Shown: positions 49,705 to 49,861 of the stretch, piece by piece | Numbering within the stretch: position 1 is the first letter of the stretch | How the letters are laid out: each line of letters opens with the position of its first letter | Position numbers and translations under genes: made by a program | Notes under the pieces: generated by a model | Database searches by the model: none | Told to the model about the DNA's origin: nothing | Seen by the model: only the letters and a program-made list of their open reading frames with translations | Source: Thermocladium sp049965935 | Lineage (GTDB): Archaea; Thermoproteota; Thermoprotei; Thermoproteales; Thermocladiaceae | NCBI GenBank assembly: GCA_049965935.1 | Contig: JBMFVP010000007.1 | Location: 1-49,861 of the forward strand | DNA: 49,861 nucleotides | Reading direction: 5' to 3'

Positions 49705-49847
49705 GTTCCGCTGGTGAATTTTTGGGAATGGGGAGCGGGGGCCGACTCACCCCCGCAATACCAGCGGAGACGAGTAGCACCCAATAAAGGGGTGTAACCC
49801 TCCAGACCTCGGGGAACCCTCGCCCTTTAGGACGGGGAGGAGGTCAG
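49705..49847 (+). ncRNA. Putative stand-alone omega RNA (TnpB-type guide scaffold)
   Basis: Successive stems are visible: TCCGCTGGT (49707-49715) with ACCAGCGGA (49760-49768), enclosing GCGGGGG (49735-49741) with CCCCCGC (49750-49756). A small GGGTGTAACCC hairpin follows near 49780-49790, then GACCTC/GAGGTC around the terminal bulged hairpin, ending at GGTCA (49842-49846). In IS605 elements such an RNA overlaps the right end and continues into flanking DNA as the guide; here the guide would start at about 49848. No tnpB is present. The role is inferred from architecture. Confidence 0.5.
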
Positions 49848-49861
49848 TCTTCTGCGCCCTA

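Larger units (their letters stand above)
49637..49847 (+). mobile_element. ORF-less IS605-like element carrying an omega-RNA-like unit
   Basis: The left end is a hairpin (CCTCGCCCCT at 49638-49647 with AGGGGCGGGG at 49651-49660) that pairs perfectly once one T is bulged, as in Y1-transposase recognition hairpins. The right end (49771-49847) is the twin of window positions 1-77 and carries a second bulged hairpin inside a GACCTC/GAGGTC stem. The whole element is only about 210 bp and holds no protein frame. A TATA box and a folded RNA lie between the ends. Mobilisation would need a transposase in trans. Confidence 0.65.

Noticed and set aside
1..49861. CRISPR array
   Set aside because: No regularly spaced 24-37-bp repeats with unique spacers were seen; repeated sequences are element ends or in-gene repeats.

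Overview
The window looks like a contig from a hyperthermophilic crenarchaeon of the Thermoproteales, probably near Caldivirga, Thermocladium or Vulcanisaeta. That placement is inference. It rests on archaeal L18e, L13, S11, L6, aRF1, FEN1 and Elf1, on tRNA genes with canonical and non-canonical introns, on moderate G+C (about 40-45% by eye), and on TATA boxes centred about 26 nt upstream of many start codons. Such leaderless genes let me move many starts (ATG, GTG or TTG) downstream of the longest reading frame.

Layout. 1-400: end of an IS200/IS605-type element abutting a broken tnpB fragment. 505-1552: a small ORF and an unrecognised protein. 1573-7819 (minus): a ferritin-VIT1 iron/manganese transporter, two coiled-coil proteins and a large membrane-anchored surface protein with a seven-repeat propeller. 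8020-9411: L18e-L13-S11. 9412-10238: an ORF-poor region with a decayed element. 10239-17524: acyl-CoA dehydrogenase, amino-acid permease, small membrane protein, MEMO1 family protein with type 2 IPP isomerase, and FEN1 with a putative PD-(D/E)XK nuclease. 17797-29761: tRNA-Ser, a beta-lactamase-fold exonuclease, cis-prenyltransferase, a C/D box sRNA, aRF1, SdhA, an NRAMP relative, gamma-glutamyltransferase, DUF1512, a zinc-ribbon membrane protein, AsnRS and an AK6-like kinase. 29800-32150: a helical protein, an ORF-less element, a GC-rich VUT-family transporter and Elf1.

32539-38361 is the most coherent metabolic block. A D-2-hydroxyacid dehydrogenase and a benzoylformate-decarboxylase-like ThDP enzyme face an SCP2 protein, an iron-dependent alcohol dehydrogenase and an aldehyde:ferredoxin oxidoreductase across a 78-bp divergent promoter with repeated half-sites. 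Together they predict 2-hydroxyacid to 2-oxoacid to aldehyde, then aldehyde to acid (ferredoxin-linked) or alcohol. Then follow a TPR protein, tRNA-Ile with two non-canonical introns, an ECF vitamin/metal transporter (S, fused A-A', T), a CBS protein, thymidine kinase, S-adenosylhomocysteine hydrolase, a type IV pilus-like membrane platform protein with a small membrane protein and a ParA/MinD ATPase, and L6.

The right end holds an ORF-less IS605-like element. It has a bulged hairpin at one end, its own TATA box, and a folded RNA resembling a TnpB omega RNA ending at the element edge. The left edge of the window carries a copy of the same terminal sequence. Two further ORF-poor elements (9553-9885 and 30585-30848) share a different pair of ends. 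Stand-alone omega-RNA-like units without an intact tnpB are my leading candidate for an undescribed system, followed by the 2-oxoacid/aldehyde cluster and the surface-protein/coiled-coil cluster.
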